From the NCBI RefSeq assembly GCF_036568125.1, contig NZ_DATCTF010000011.1, positions 171,267 through 235,266 of the forward strand: 64,000 bases of DNA. Reading direction: 5' to 3'. Origin of the DNA: Magnetovibrio sp. (GTDB lineage: Bacteria > Pseudomonadota > Alphaproteobacteria > Rhodospirillales > Magnetovibrionaceae). Positions 17,278 through 25,885 of this stretch are shown piece by piece; within the stretch, counting starts at the first letter, position 1, and each line of letters starts with the position of its first letter. The notes below the pieces were generated by a model. That model searched no databases. It saw only the letters and a program-made list of their open reading frames with translations, and was not told the DNA's origin. Made by a program: the position numbers and the translations under genes.

Positions 17278-19680
17278 TCAGCCGCACTTCGAATAGCTGC
17301 ATTCCAGGCAGGTGTCGCAGCCTTCTTGCTTGATCAGCGCAGGCTGATTGCACTTGGGGCAAAAGCGCATACGCGAATCGCGCGTATGGTCATGGCCGTG
17401 CTTATGGTCCAGTTCGGCGTGCTCGTCAAAGCTGTGACCGGGCGCCGGTTCGAGGTTGACCACTTTGGCTTCGGATTGTGGTTCATGGAAGGGCTCGCTG
17501 CCTTTCAAGAAACCGATGGCGATCATGTGGCGTTCGATCACTTCGCCCAAAGCCGCCAACAACGACGGCACATACTTCCCGCCGACCCAGTGGCCGCCGC
17601 GCGGATCGAACACGTTTTTCAGTTCTTCGACCACGAACGACACGTCGCCGCCACGGCGGAACACCGCCGAAATCATCCGGCACAGCGCCACCGTCCAAGC
17701 GTAGTGGTCCATGTTCTTGGAATTGATGAACACCTCGAACGGACGCTCGCGGCCATCGTCGAGATAGTCGTTGATGGTGACGTAGAGCGCGTGCTCGCTT
17801 TCCGGCCAGTTGAGCTTGTAGGTGTGCCCTTTGAGAAATTCCGGGCGTTCCAGCGGTTCGAACATGCGATGAATCGCACCGCTGTCGCCTTGGTCCTTGG
17901 GCTTGGCCGCGGCGGAGGGCTTGTCGAACGGCAACGACGGCTGTTCGGGTTCCTTGGCGGACGGACTTTTCTTTTTGCCTTTGACCTCCAACACCGCCCC
18001 GGTGACGTCGTTGGGACGGTATGTGGTGCAGCCTTTGAGCCCCAAATCGTAGGCTTCCATGTAAATGTCTTTGAAAGCGTCGAAGCTGATTTCCTCGGGA
18101 CAATTGATGGTCTTGGAAATGGAGCTGTCGACATACTTCTGCACCGCCGCCTGCATCACCAGATGGTCGCGTGGGCTGAGCTGCTGGGCGTCGACGAAGG
18201 CGTCGGTCAGCGATGCGTCTTCGCCGCGCATCTTGCGATACAGCCGATAGGCGTAATCGGAAACTTCTTCTTCCTTGCGGCTGCCGTCGGGCTGCAGGAC
18301 GTGGCGGGTGTATTTGAAGCTGAACACCGGTTCCAAGCCGCTCGAAACGTTGTCGGCGAACAGCGAAATGGTGCCGGTCGGCGCGATCGAGGTGATCAGC
18401 GCGTTGCGGATGCCATGGGCGCGAATGGCGTCTTGCACATCGGCGTCCAAACGCTGGATCATTTCACCTTTGAGGTATTGTTCCGCGTCGTAAAGCGGGA
18501 ACGCGCCCTTTTCCGCAGCCAGTTCGGCGGATGCCAGATAGGCCGCGCGCTCGATCGCTTTCATCCACGTTTCGGTCAGGCGCACTGCGGTCGCACCGCC
18601 GTAACGCGCGCCGCACAGGATCAGCGCGTCGGCCAGGCCGGTAACGCCGAGGCCGATGCGGCGCTTGGCCTTGGCTTCATTTTCCTGTTCGACCAGTGGA
18701 AAGCGCGACACGTCGATGACGTTGTCCATCAAACGCACCGCCGTCTTGACCTGGGCGCTCAACGCGTCGAGGTCGATGGCGGCCGCCTCAGAAAACGGAT
18801 CGGTCACCATCCGCGCCAGATTGAGCGAACCCAGCAAGCACGCGCCGTAAGGCGGCAGCGGCTGTTCGCCGCAGGGATTGGTGGCGTGAATGGTTTCGCA
18901 GTAGCTGAGATTGTTGAGGCGGTTGATGCGGTCGATGAAAATCACGCCCGGTTCCGCGTAAGCGTAGGTCGCACGCATGATCTTGTCCCACAGCTCACGC
19001 GCAGGCAGGGTTTTGTAGACCTCCCCATCGAATTTCAAGTTCCAGCTATCGCCCGCCTTGACCGCGTCCATGAACGGGTCGGTGACCAACACCGACAGAT
19101 TGAACATGCGCAGCCGTCCGGGCTCTTGTTTGGCTTCGATGAACGCTTCGATGTCGGGATGGTCGCAGCGGATCACGCCCATCATCGCGCCGCGCCGCGA
19201 CCCGGCGCTCATGATGGTGCGGCACATCGCGTCCCACACGTCCATGAAGCTCAACGGACCGGATGCGTCCGCGCCGATCTTTTTGACGTGCGCGCCCTTG
19301 GGCCGCAGGGTCGAGAAATCGTAGCCGATGCCGCCGCCCTGCTGCATGGTCAGCGCAGCTTCCTTGAGGCTGTCGAAGATGCCGCTCATGGAATCGGGGA
19401 TATCGCCCATGACGAAGCAATTGAACAGCGTCACTTTGCGTTCCGCCCCCGCGCCGGCGATGATGCGCCCGGCGGGCAGGAACTGAAATGCGTTCATCAT
19501 TTCGAAAAAACGCTGTTCCCATTGTTGCGGGTCTTTTTCCACCGCTGCCAACGCTTTAGCCACACGCCGCCAGGTGTCTTCGATGTTCTTGTCCACAGGC
19601 CGACCGTCCGTCCCTTTGAGGCGGTACTTCATATCCCAGATATGTTGGGAAATCGGGGTCATCGGCACCATGGTTTCCAT
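17278..19680 (-). CDS. nrdJ: Adenosylcobalamin-dependent (class II) ribonucleotide reductase
   Basis: 800 residues. Family landmarks: LPAGRIIAGAG, TLFNCFVMGDIPDSMSGIF, the active-site loop TNPCGEQPLPPYG (NxCxE with the thiyl-radical cysteine), and SIAPTGTISLFADN. A TSCPD-like segment (VTINDYLDDGRERPFEVFI) follows, and the C-terminus carries a zinc-ribbon CPKCNQPALIKQEGCDTC plus CxxxxC that re-reduces the active site. It makes deoxyribonucleotides with or without oxygen using coenzyme B12. The adenosyltransferase at 43.1 kb can supply that cofactor. Start supported by GCAGGAGCG upstream. The 5' region holds DnaA-type boxes and an AT-rich stretch. Confidence 0.96.
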   Translation of the reverse strand: METMVPMTPISQHIWDMKYRLKGTDGRPVDKNIEDTWRRVAKALAAVEKDPQQWEQRFFEMMNAFQFLPAGRIIAGAGAERKVTLFNCFVMGDIPDSMSGIFDSLKEAALTMQQGGGIGYDFSTLRPKGAHVKKIGADASGPLSFMDVWDAMCRTIMSAGSRRGAMMGVIRCDHPDIEAFIEAKQEPGRLRMFNLSVLVTDPFMDAVKAGDSWNLKFDGEVYKTLPARELWDKIMRATYAYAEPGVIFIDRINRLNNLSYCETIHATNPCGEQPLPPYGACLLGSLNLARMVTDPFSEAAAIDLDALSAQVKTAVRLMDNVIDVSRFPLVEQENEAKAKRRIGLGVTGLADALILCGARYGGATAVRLTETWMKAIERAAYLASAELAAEKGAFPLYDAEQYLKGEMIQRLDADVQDAIRAHGIRNALITSIAPTGTISLFADNVSSGLEPVFSFKYTRHVLQPDGSRKEEEVSDYAYRLYRKMRGEDASLTDAFVDAQQLSPRDHLVMQAAVQKYVDSSISKTINCPEEISFDAFKDIYMEAYDLGLKGCTTYRPNDVTGAVLEVKGKKKSPSAKEPEQPSLPFDKPSAAAKPKDQGDSGAIHRMFEPLERPEFLKGHTYKLNWPESEHALYVTINDYLDDGRERPFEVFINSKNMDHYAWTVALCRMISAVFRRGGDVSFVVEELKNVFDPRGGHWVGGKYVPSLLAALGEVIERHMIAIGFLKGSEPFHEPQSEAKVVNLEPAPGHSFDEHAELDHKHGHDHTRDSRMRFCPKCNQPALIKQEGCDTCLECSYSKCG

Positions 19681-19702
19681 CGCTCCTGCCTACAGGGTTA
19701 TG

Positions 19703-20069
19703 TCGCAAATGCGCGCACACCCGACCGACCCGTGCGTGTCGGCCTTGATATTCTTAAAGTTACGTTTAGTAAGCTATTGATATTGAATAATAATCAAAAG
19801 CTTCCATCCCCTTAGTGTACGCTTGAGTCGTTTTACGGTCAACGCCATGTTCACGTTACGTTTCCATCGCCGATTTGACCCGACCTCTTGAGCCCCCGCA
19901 TCCTACACAACCGCGCCTGGATGGCACGCATTGTCTTATGCACATATCCCGAGAGATCTGTGGAAAACCCTCAATGGGCCGTCACAAAATAGTCCACGAT
20001 TTTATCCACAGGGGAAAATCAGGCTAGATTCAAGAGCTTGCTGTGGTGTGTTGAGACCCGCTGGGAGCT
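19703..20069. promoter_or_regulatory. 389-bp intergenic region between nrdJ and plsC with DnaA boxes and CtrA-like/GANTC sites
   Basis: No gene fits here. Visible elements: TCGCAAATGCG at 19703-19713 (partial match to the TTCGCA-NN-TGCG boxes elsewhere in the window); TTAA-N7-TTTA at 19754-19768, one mismatch from the CtrA consensus; an AT-rich stretch 19747-19800 with inverted repeat TTGAT-N11-ATCAA at 19777-19797; GANTC sites at 19825-19829 and 20027-20031; and three DnaA boxes, TTATGCACA (19936-19944), TTTTCCACA on the minus strand (19959-19967) and TTATCCACA (20002-20010). It would serve as the nrdJ promoter; the plsC gene ends, not starts, on its right side. Confidence 0.6.
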
Positions 20070-20840
20070 TCAGGCCGTATCTTCGGAAGGCTCGGTTTCG
20101 CGTTCCGGCAACGCATGAGGATAGACCGCGCGGGCCTCTGCGATGAGCGCGTTGGACGCCCCCTCAATGCCCGTTTGCAACTCGCGCATGAACGCCTTGC
20201 GGTCCTGATCGGGGGCGACGGCGGGCAAAAACTCGATGGTGATGCGGCCGGGGCGTTTGAGGAAACTGCGCCGCTGCCAGAACAAACCCGAGTTCAGTGC
20301 CACCGGCACCAACGGCGCATCGACGCCTTTGTAGAGCGCCGCCACACCGGGATGGTAGGTTCCGGGTTTGCCGGGTGCGGAACGCGTGCCTTCGGGAAAG
20401 ATCACCACGTTCTGGCCGCGCGCCAAACGATCCTGCGCGCCCGTGATCATCAACTTCAGCGCCGACGCACCGGCTTTGCGGTCGATGGCGATGGCGCCGC
20501 CCTTGGCCAGATACCAGCCAAAGAACGGGATCGATAGAAGCTCTTTCTTGAGGATGTATGACGGGTCATCGACCAGCAGATAAAAGATCCCCGTTTCCCA
20601 GGCGCTTTGATGCTTGCAGGCAAAGATGCACGGGCGGTCGGGCACGTTTTCCAACCCGCGCACCTCCCAGCTCAGTCCCGCGATCAGCTTGAGGGCCTGC
20701 ATCATCACCGCGGCCCAAAATTTCAAGCCCCACTGCATGGCGCGGCGCGGCAACACCAAGCACGGCAACAGCAACAGCGCCAGCACCAAGCCGCCAGCGA
20801 AAAACACGGTATTGAACAAAAAGGATCGGATCGCGGTCAT
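20070..20840 (-). CDS. plsC: 1-acyl-sn-glycerol-3-phosphate acyltransferase
   Basis: 256 residues. N-terminal membrane helix (TVFFAGGLVLALLLLPCLVL, residues ~11-30), then acyltransferase motifs: HQSAWETG (the HX4-acid block, here with Glu rather than Asp, as in many alphaproteobacterial PlsC), GGAIAIDRK, VVIFPEGTRSAPG and PLVPVALNSG. It makes phosphatidic acid at the inner membrane. Last gene of an ftsE-ftsX-ydcF-plsC run on this strand; a 38-bp gap separates it from ydcF. Confidence 0.92.
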   Translation of the reverse strand: MTAIRSFLFNTVFFAGGLVLALLLLPCLVLPRRAMQWGLKFWAAVMMQALKLIAGLSWEVRGLENVPDRPCIFACKHQSAWETGIFYLLVDDPSYILKKELLSIPFFGWYLAKGGAIAIDRKAGASALKLMITGAQDRLARGQNVVIFPEGTRSAPGKPGTYHPGVAALYKGVDAPLVPVALNSGLFWQRRSFLKRPGRITIEFLPAVAPDQDRKAFMRELQTGIEGASNALIAEARAVYPHALPERETEPSEDTA

Positions 20841-20878
20841 CTGTGCCCCACAATGAAAGTGCAGTTGCGCTTACCCGG

Positions 20879-21493
20879 CTATTTCAGCACGGACATCAAC
20901 TTGTGACGCGACCACGCCAACAAGAATTTATTGTATTCGCCCACAATCAGTCCCGTGGTGCCCGGCCACGCCCACCATTGGCGCTGCTTGACGTGCGGCG
21001 GAAACACCGGGTGTTGAATCAGGGTAACTTTGGGCAACGCGTTCTCGAACTCCAAAACCGAACGCGGCATGTGATAGCCCGACGTCACCAAGCGCACGCT
21101 GGTAACTTGATTCTTGCGCACCCAATCGCGGGTTTCGGTGGCGTTGGAAATGGTGTCGACGGCATGGCCGATGCTGACGCAGCAGTTCAGGTCTTGCGGA
21201 TTGCGGCGGTACGCTTCAAGCAAGTTTTGAATATCGATGCCTTGATAGACGCCTGAAATGTAGAGCTTCTTCGCCACCCCGCGTTCCAACAGCTTCAGTC
21301 CTTCGTCGAGCCGCCCGCTGCCGCCGGTCAAAACCACGATGGCGTCCGTGTGGGTGTCGGGGTCCAACACTTCGGTGGGAATGGCGTCGGCGAACTTGAA
21401 CAGTCCCGCGCCCCAGATTCCAGCCAGCAAAATCAAGGCGCCGCCGAAGCGACTGATGGTGTGGCCCGGACGGCGATGCGGTGGGCGGGGCAT
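20879..21493 (-). CDS. YdcF/SanA-like DUF218 membrane protein
   Basis: 204 residues. One membrane helix near residues 15-33, then the DUF218 fold: DAIVVLTGGSGRLDEGLKLL, KLYISGV, ATETRDWV and VTSGYHMPRS. The family includes ElyC and SanA, envelope proteins linked to peptidoglycan precursor or envelope integrity; exact function here is unknown. It starts one base after the ftsX stop (TGA-A-ATG), so it is translated with the ftsEX operon, which suggests an envelope role. Confidence 0.88.
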   Translation of the reverse strand: MPRPPHRRPGHTISRFGGALILLAGIWGAGLFKFADAIPTEVLDPDTHTDAIVVLTGGSGRLDEGLKLLERGVAKKLYISGVYQGIDIQNLLEAYRRNPQDLNCCVSIGHAVDTISNATETRDWVRKNQVTSVRLVTSGYHMPRSVLEFENALPKVTLIQHPVFPPHVKQRQWWAWPGTTGLIVGEYNKFLLAWSRHKLMSVLK

Positions 21494-21494
21494 T

Positions 21495-22379
21495 TCAAAT
21501 CATCCTTCTGAGTGTGCGCATCACGGTAAAACGCGCCGTCAATCCCGCCACCAGACCCGCGGCCAACGGCAGCACCGCCAAGGATGCCCAACCCGCGACG
21601 GGCATCGACAGATCCGGCAGAATGCCCGCCTGCAGCCGACTGGCGACGTAGCCGAGAATTAACAGCGTCAATGCGGCCAGAACAAGGCCGATCAACCCAC
21701 CCTTGAACCCCATCGCCCAAGCGCGGCCGGCGAATTGCTTGGCGATGTAGCTGTCTTGCGCACCGGTCAGGTGCAAAACCTCGATCGCTTCGGCGTGCAC
21801 CGTCAGGCCGGTTCGGGTGGTGAAAATCACTGTGCCCATCGCCGCCGAAACGATCAAGGCCAAAACGCCCGCCGCCAAGGCCTCCAACGTGCGCACCATT
21901 TCGATCAGACGCGCCAGCCACACACCGTGGTCGTCGACCTGCGCGCCCTCGATGGTGCGCGCCAGCTTTTGCTGCAAAACCCGGGCGTCCACGTCGGCCT
22001 CGGGATCGGTTTCGACGTCGATCAAGCGCGGCAGGGGCACGTCGATGGCTTGCACCTCGCCCAGCCAGGGGCTTAGCAATTCCAAGACCTTGCCTTCGCT
22101 CACCACCGACGTACGCATCACGCCCGGCGTTTCCGACAACATATTCAGCGTCGATTGCAGCACCCGTGCGTTGGCCGCTTCGGTGGCGTCCGGGTCGGAA
22201 GGTATTTGCACCGTCAAGGTCGCCGCCATGCCGGTGTCCCAACGGCGCGCCAGTTCGTCCAATCCGATCAGGCCCGATTGTGCCAGCGCCGCCAAATACA
22301 CCATGAACGCGATCAGCCACGGCAAAAAGCGGCTCAGCGCGTCGCGGTCCAAGGGCAGGTCGGTGCGGCGCGAAAACAT
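21495..22379 (-). CDS. ftsX: Cell division protein FtsX
   Basis: 294 residues from the ATG that overlaps the ftsE stop (TGATG); a GTG one codon earlier is also possible. Topology fits FtsX: a membrane helix near residues 23-40, a periplasmic loop of ~125 residues with VLQSTLNMLSETPGV, then three helices (about 165-190, 215-245, 262-282). The permease-like FtsX works with FtsE at the septum and regulates peptidoglycan hydrolases. The sequence is divergent, as usual in alphaproteobacteria; its position after ftsE settles the call. Confidence 0.93.
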   Translation of the reverse strand: MFSRRTDLPLDRDALSRFLPWLIAFMVYLAALAQSGLIGLDELARRWDTGMAATLTVQIPSDPDATEAANARVLQSTLNMLSETPGVMRTSVVSEGKVLELLSPWLGEVQAIDVPLPRLIDVETDPEADVDARVLQQKLARTIEGAQVDDHGVWLARLIEMVRTLEALAAGVLALIVSAAMGTVIFTTRTGLTVHAEAIEVLHLTGAQDSYIAKQFAGRAWAMGFKGGLIGLVLAALTLLILGYVASRLQAGILPDLSMPVAGWASLAVLPLAAGLVAGLTARFTVMRTLRRMI

Positions 22380-23119
22380 CACGACAAGCCTCCGCCGCTG
22401 CGGTTTGCCGCACGTGAATTGATGGCGTGTTTGGTTCCCGCAATGACATGCATGCGCCCACCGTCCAGGCGCATCACCGGGTGGCCCAGTTCGCGCACCA
22501 TGGCCTCATTGTGGGTGGCCACGACAATGGTGGTGCCCAGTTTATTGAGTTCTTCGAACAGGTGCATCAATCGATAGCCCATGCGGTCGTCGACGTTGCC
22601 GGTCGGTTCATCCGCCATCAACAAGCTGGGCCGCGCGATCACCGCGCGCGCGATCGAGGCGCGCTGCTTTTGCCCGCCCGACAAGGTCGGAGGACGGGCG
22701 GTCATGTGATCCTTGAGGCCGACCCACACCAGCAGCTCTTCCACATGGCGCTTGATGTCGGCTTCGCGCATGCCCGCAACGCGCAGCGGCAACGCCACGT
22801 TGTCGAAGGTCGACAGGTGTTCGAGCAGGCGGTATTCCTGAAACACCACGCCGATCGACCGGCGCAACGCTGGCAGCGCATCGCGCGGCGCGGTGGCGAT
22901 GTCGTGGCCGAACAGATGCACCAAGCCCCGCGAAGGTCTGTGGGCGAGATACATCAGCTTCAAGAGCGACGATTTGCCCGCGCCCGACGGCCCCACCAAA
23001 AAGTGGTATGAACCCGGTTTCAGTTCAAAAGTGACGTCTTGCAGCACCTCGGGCCCCAGGCCGTAGCGCAGGCCGACGTTTTCGAATCGGGCGATGGAAG
23101 TGGCGGGATCGATATCCAC
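22379..23119 (-). CDS. ftsE: Cell division ATP-binding protein FtsE
   Basis: 246 residues with GTG start. ABC ATPase motifs: Walker A GPSGAGKSS, Q-loop VFQEYRLLEHLS, signature LSGGQKQR, Walker B LLMADEPTGN and H-loop VVATHNEAM. FVGPSGAG and the YRLLEHLSTFDNVALPL segment are typical of FtsE. Forms the FtsEX complex with the next gene. No strong ribosome site is visible. The divergent neighbour is the zinc-ribbon/DUF3426 gene, a common arrangement in Rhodospirillales. Confidence 0.96.
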   Translation of the reverse strand: MDIDPATSIARFENVGLRYGLGPEVLQDVTFELKPGSYHFLVGPSGAGKSSLLKLMYLAHRPSRGLVHLFGHDIATAPRDALPALRRSIGVVFQEYRLLEHLSTFDNVALPLRVAGMREADIKRHVEELLVWVGLKDHMTARPPTLSGGQKQRASIARAVIARPSLLMADEPTGNVDDRMGYRLMHLFEELNKLGTTIVVATHNEAMVRELGHPVMRLDGGRMHVIAGTKHAINSRAANRSGGGLS

Positions 23120-23272
23120 GGAAGTTTAAGTCCTTAAATTCATGGTCCATTGCGCCCTTACCAGGCCGTTTTTTGCGCCATATTCAGCCGATCCGGGGCG
23201 ATTTTCATAGCAACGGCGCATACGATGGCACGAGCAGGCCCGAGAAGTCCACAACAAGACTGACCGCCTTGC

Positions 23273-23301
23273 TTGCGTTGAATCGTGCAAACACCTATAA
23301 A
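23273..23301 (+). promoter_or_regulatory. Candidate sigma70-type promoter of the zinc-ribbon gene
   Basis: TTGCGT (-35) and TATAAA (-10) are separated by exactly 17 bp, placing the transcript start about 25 bases before the ATG. The rest of the 211-bp divergent gap with ftsE shows nothing I can name. Confidence 0.45.
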
Positions 23302-23330
23302 GGCAAGAGGTTAACACATACTGTGTCGCG

Positions 23331-24401
23331 ATGATTATCACCTGTCCAAACTGCGCAACTCACTACGACATCAAGCCCGAGGCCATCAAGCCGACCGGGT
23401 CCATGATGCGTTGCGCGCGCTGTGGCTTCACTTGGCAGCAGTCCGTGATCCATTCGGTCGAGGTCCGCGAACAGCAAATCACCATTCCCGTTGCCGCCGC
23501 CGCCGCGCCTGCGGCACCCATGCCCGCCGCGCCGCCGCCCCCTCCGCCGCCGCCCGCGCCGGAACCGGAACCCATTCCCGAACCGGAACCGGAACCCGAG
23601 CCGGAACCAATCCCCGAGCCTGAACCGGAACCGACGCCGGAACCGGAGCCCGAGCCCGAGCCGGAATCGGAACCGCTGTCCCAAGACGAGCTGGATAACC
23701 TGTTCGGCGACGACGAAACCACGGTTCCGCCGATCGAATCGATGATCGACACCAATCTCGATCACGACGAACCGGAAACCATTCAGGTCGAAGACGACGA
23801 CATTGAGCCGATTCCCGACGGCCTGTCCGAACCTATGCCTCGCCCCGACGACGATGAAATTCCCGTCGGTCGCCCGCGTTTCAAAAAACCGCCGCCGGAA
23901 AACAAAAAGCCGGTCGCCTTGATCGTCGCCAGCGTGATTGTTGTGCTGTTGGTCGGTGTCGCCTTGACCAGCGTTTTGGCCAAAAACGCGATCATGAAGG
24001 CCATTCCGATGACCAAGGACTATTACGTCATGTTGGGCATCCATCACCCAGAACCCGGCGAAGGACTTGCACCGCAAAACGTCAGTGGACGGCGCGACGT
24101 GCGCAACGCCATCGACTATCTGATCGTCGAAGGTATCGTCGCCAATGTGGAACAGCAACCGATCCACGTTCCGCTTTTGAAAGTGGCGCTGACCAACGCC
24201 GACGGCAAGGAAATCCGGGTCATGACCCAGGAACTGCCGAAAACCCAATTGGAACCGGGTGAAACCGTGCCGTTCAAGGTCGAGTTCGAAAACCCGCCCG
24301 GCACCGCGCGCTCGATGGTGGTCGGCTTCGTCAACCCCGAAGACGCCGCAGCGGCCGAAAACGGCGGTGGCGAAAATGGCAATGGCGGCGACGGGCACTA
24401 A
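23331..24401 (+). CDS. Zinc-ribbon (MJ0042-type) membrane protein with Pro-Glu repeat linker and DUF3426-like end
   Basis: 356 residues. The N-terminus has CPNC and CARC (Cys 5, 8, 28, 31), a zinc-ribbon of the MJ0042 type. Residues ~50-75 are Ala/Pro-rich and ~75-115 are an extended Pro-Glu repeat, probably a stiff spacer. An acidic stretch follows, then one membrane helix (about 194-217, VALIVASVIVVLLVGVAL) and a C-terminal beta-rich DUF3426-like domain. The zinc end would face the cytoplasm and the C-terminus the periplasm. Function unknown; divergent from ftsE, so a link to division or envelope work is plausible. Confidence 0.85.
   Translation: MIITCPNCATHYDIKPEAIKPTGSMMRCARCGFTWQQSVIHSVEVREQQITIPVAAAAAPAAPMPAAPPPPPPPPAPEPEPIPEPEPEPEPEPIPEPEPEPTPEPEPEPEPESEPLSQDELDNLFGDDETTVPPIESMIDTNLDHDEPETIQVEDDDIEPIPDGLSEPMPRPDDDEIPVGRPRFKKPPPENKKPVALIVASVIVVLLVGVALTSVLAKNAIMKAIPMTKDYYVMLGIHHPEPGEGLAPQNVSGRRDVRNAIDYLIVEGIVANVEQQPIHVPLLKVALTNADGKEIRVMTQELPKTQLEPGETVPFKVEFENPPGTARSMVVGFVNPEDAAAAENGGGENGNGGDGH
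23559..23674 (+). repeat. Degenerate GAACCG/GAGCCC hexamer repeat coding (Pro-Glu)n
   Basis: About 19 hexamer-like units encode alternating Pro and Glu with a few Ile/Thr/Ser breaks. Synonymous variation among units argues that the protein repeat is kept by selection and is not a fresh slippage product. Confidence 0.75.
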
Positions 24402-24456
24402 AAGCACCCGCCTCGCATAGCTGCCTCACACCAGCTCAAACTGATTTCTTTTTCCG

Positions 24457-25731
24457 CTAGTCTTCCAGCCAATCGGGCAGACGATCCATTGCGATGATCT
24501 GTTCAACGCTGAGCGGCGCGCGCACCACCGCGAACTGATCGCCGTTGACCATCACCTCGGCCACCAACGGGCGGGTGTTGTAGGTCGAGGACTGCACCGC
24601 GCCGTAAGCGCCCGCGGTGCGCATCACCAGCAAATCGCCGGCCTTGACGGCGGGCAGACGGCGGCCCTTGGCGAAGGTGTCGCCGGTTTCGCAAATCGGT
24701 CCGACAATGTCGACGTCGATCAAATCGGCACCCTTGGCCGGTTCGATTTCCGGCACGATGGCGTGATAGGCGCCGTACAGGGTTGGCCGGATCAGATCGT
24801 TCATACCGGCGTCGACGATCAGGAAGGTACGGGTCGCGCCTTCTTTGACGTAAATCACCCGGGTGACCATAATGCCGGAATTGCCGGTGATCATGCGTCC
24901 CGGTTCCAAGATCAGCTCAACGTCCAAACCGCTCAGGGTTTCACGCACCACTTGGGCGTACTCTTCGGGGTTCGGCGCCACGGCTTCGTCTTCGCTGCCG
25001 TAAGGGATGCCCAGTCCGCCGCCGATATCGAGAACCTCGACGCTCAGCCCGTCGGCGCGCAGCATCGCGACCAAATCGCCCGCGCGCACGTAAGCGTCGC
25101 GAAACGGCTGCAAGTCGAGCAACTGCGAACCGATGTGCATCGCCAGGCCGCGCACCTTGATGCCAGGCAGATTGGCGGCTTTGGCGTAGACTTCGTGCAC
25201 GCGGGTCCATTCGATGCCGAACTTGTTTTCCAGCTTGCCAGTGCTGATTTTTTCATGGGTATGGGCGTCTACGTCCGGATTGACGCGTAGCGCCACCGGA
25301 GCCTCGACGCCCATGTCGGAGGCCACCGCGCTGATGCGCTCCAACTCGGGTTCCGATTCGACGTTGATCTGCTTGATGCCCGCGCCCAGCGCCATGCGGA
25401 TTTCGGCTTCGGACTTGCCGACGCCGGAAAAGACGATGTTGCGCGCCTTCACGCCCGCCTTCAACGCGCGCGTCAACTCGCCGCCAGACACCACGTCCGC
25501 GCCCGCGCCCAATCCGGCCAACGTGCGGATCACGGCTTGGTTGGAGTTGGCTTTGACCGCGTAGCACACCAACGCATTGAGGCCGCGCAAGGCATCGGCG
25601 AAGACATTGAAGTGACGCGTCAGCGTGGCGGTGGAATAGGTGTAAAACGGCGTGCCGACCTGTTCGGCGATGGCGCTGAGCGCCACGTCTTCGGCATGCA
25701 GATGGCCGTTCTTGTAAGTAAAGTGATCCAT
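24457..25731 (-). CDS. lysA: Diaminopimelate decarboxylase
   Basis: 424 residues. PLP fold-type III enzyme: CYAVKANSN with the PLP lysine, GLGAGADVVSGGEL, LGIPYGSEDEA, ILEPGRMITGNSG, and GPICETGDTFAKGR with the substrate cysteine. It decarboxylates meso-DAP to lysine, the last step of lysine synthesis. Third gene of argH-lptM-lysA on the minus strand, an order conserved in many alphaproteobacteria. Confidence 0.97.
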   Translation of the reverse strand: MDHFTYKNGHLHAEDVALSAIAEQVGTPFYTYSTATLTRHFNVFADALRGLNALVCYAVKANSNQAVIRTLAGLGAGADVVSGGELTRALKAGVKARNIVFSGVGKSEAEIRMALGAGIKQINVESEPELERISAVASDMGVEAPVALRVNPDVDAHTHEKISTGKLENKFGIEWTRVHEVYAKAANLPGIKVRGLAMHIGSQLLDLQPFRDAYVRAGDLVAMLRADGLSVEVLDIGGGLGIPYGSEDEAVAPNPEEYAQVVRETLSGLDVELILEPGRMITGNSGIMVTRVIYVKEGATRTFLIVDAGMNDLIRPTLYGAYHAIVPEIEPAKGADLIDVDIVGPICETGDTFAKGRRLPAVKAGDLLVMRTAGAYGAVQSSTYNTRPLVAEVMVNGDQFAVVRAPLSVEQIIAMDRLPDWLED

Positions 25732-25739
25732 CGAAGGAG

Positions 25740-25769
25740 CCTTATTGGTTGGAACCTTATTGGTTGGGA
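25740..25769. repeat. Tandem 15-bp duplication at the lptM stop
   Basis: CCTTATTGGTTGGAA is followed directly by CCTTATTGGTTGGGA. The right-hand copy holds the lptM stop codon; the left-hand copy is noncoding and lies just before lysA. Confidence 0.8.
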
Positions 25770-25885
25770 TAGGTGCGCGGATACGTCGAGCCCGGCGGCG
25801 CGTCGGGATCGCCCTTGCGTCCGCACGCGCTCAACGCGCCCGCAATCAACAGCATCGCCACGGCTATGGTCAGAAAACGGGTCAT
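25757..25885 (-). CDS. lptM: Small lipoprotein, LptM (YifL)-like
   Basis: 42 residues, too short for usual gene cut-offs but well supported. It has a signal peptide ([17 protein letters not shown]), a lipobox ending LSAC with the lipidated cysteine at residue 21, then [12 protein letters not shown], the GxKGxLxxPP-like tail of the LPAM_2/LptM family. LptM binds the LptD-LptE LPS translocon in enterobacteria. Its ATG overlaps the argH stop (ATGA) and lysA follows 25 bp later; the argH-lptM-lysA order is the known context for this lipoprotein. Confidence 0.88.
   Translation of the reverse strand: MTRFLTIAVAMLLIAGALSACGRKGDPDAPPGSTYPRTYPNQ

Noticed and set aside
19777..19797. FNR/Anr box before nrdJ
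   Set aside because: The arms TTGAT and ATCAA are 11 bp apart rather than 4; the nearest N4 reading (TTGAT-ATTG-AATAA) has two mismatches.
17326..19815. 829-codon open frame opposite nrdJ, plus other long antisense frames (e.g. 32451-34052, 14023-15477, 2489-3772)
   Set aside because: They mirror well-supported genes, are low-complexity and rich in Arg/Gly/His, and match no family. They arise from GC-rich codon use.
19681..20069. Cobalamin riboswitch or chromosomal origin upstream of nrdJ
   Set aside because: No B12-box sequence is visible. Three DnaA boxes alone do not make an origin, and none of the usual origin neighbours (hemE, rho, parAB, gidAB) is present.
23559..23674. Recent microsatellite expansion
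   Set aside because: Units differ at synonymous sites, so this is an old Pro-Glu coding repeat.
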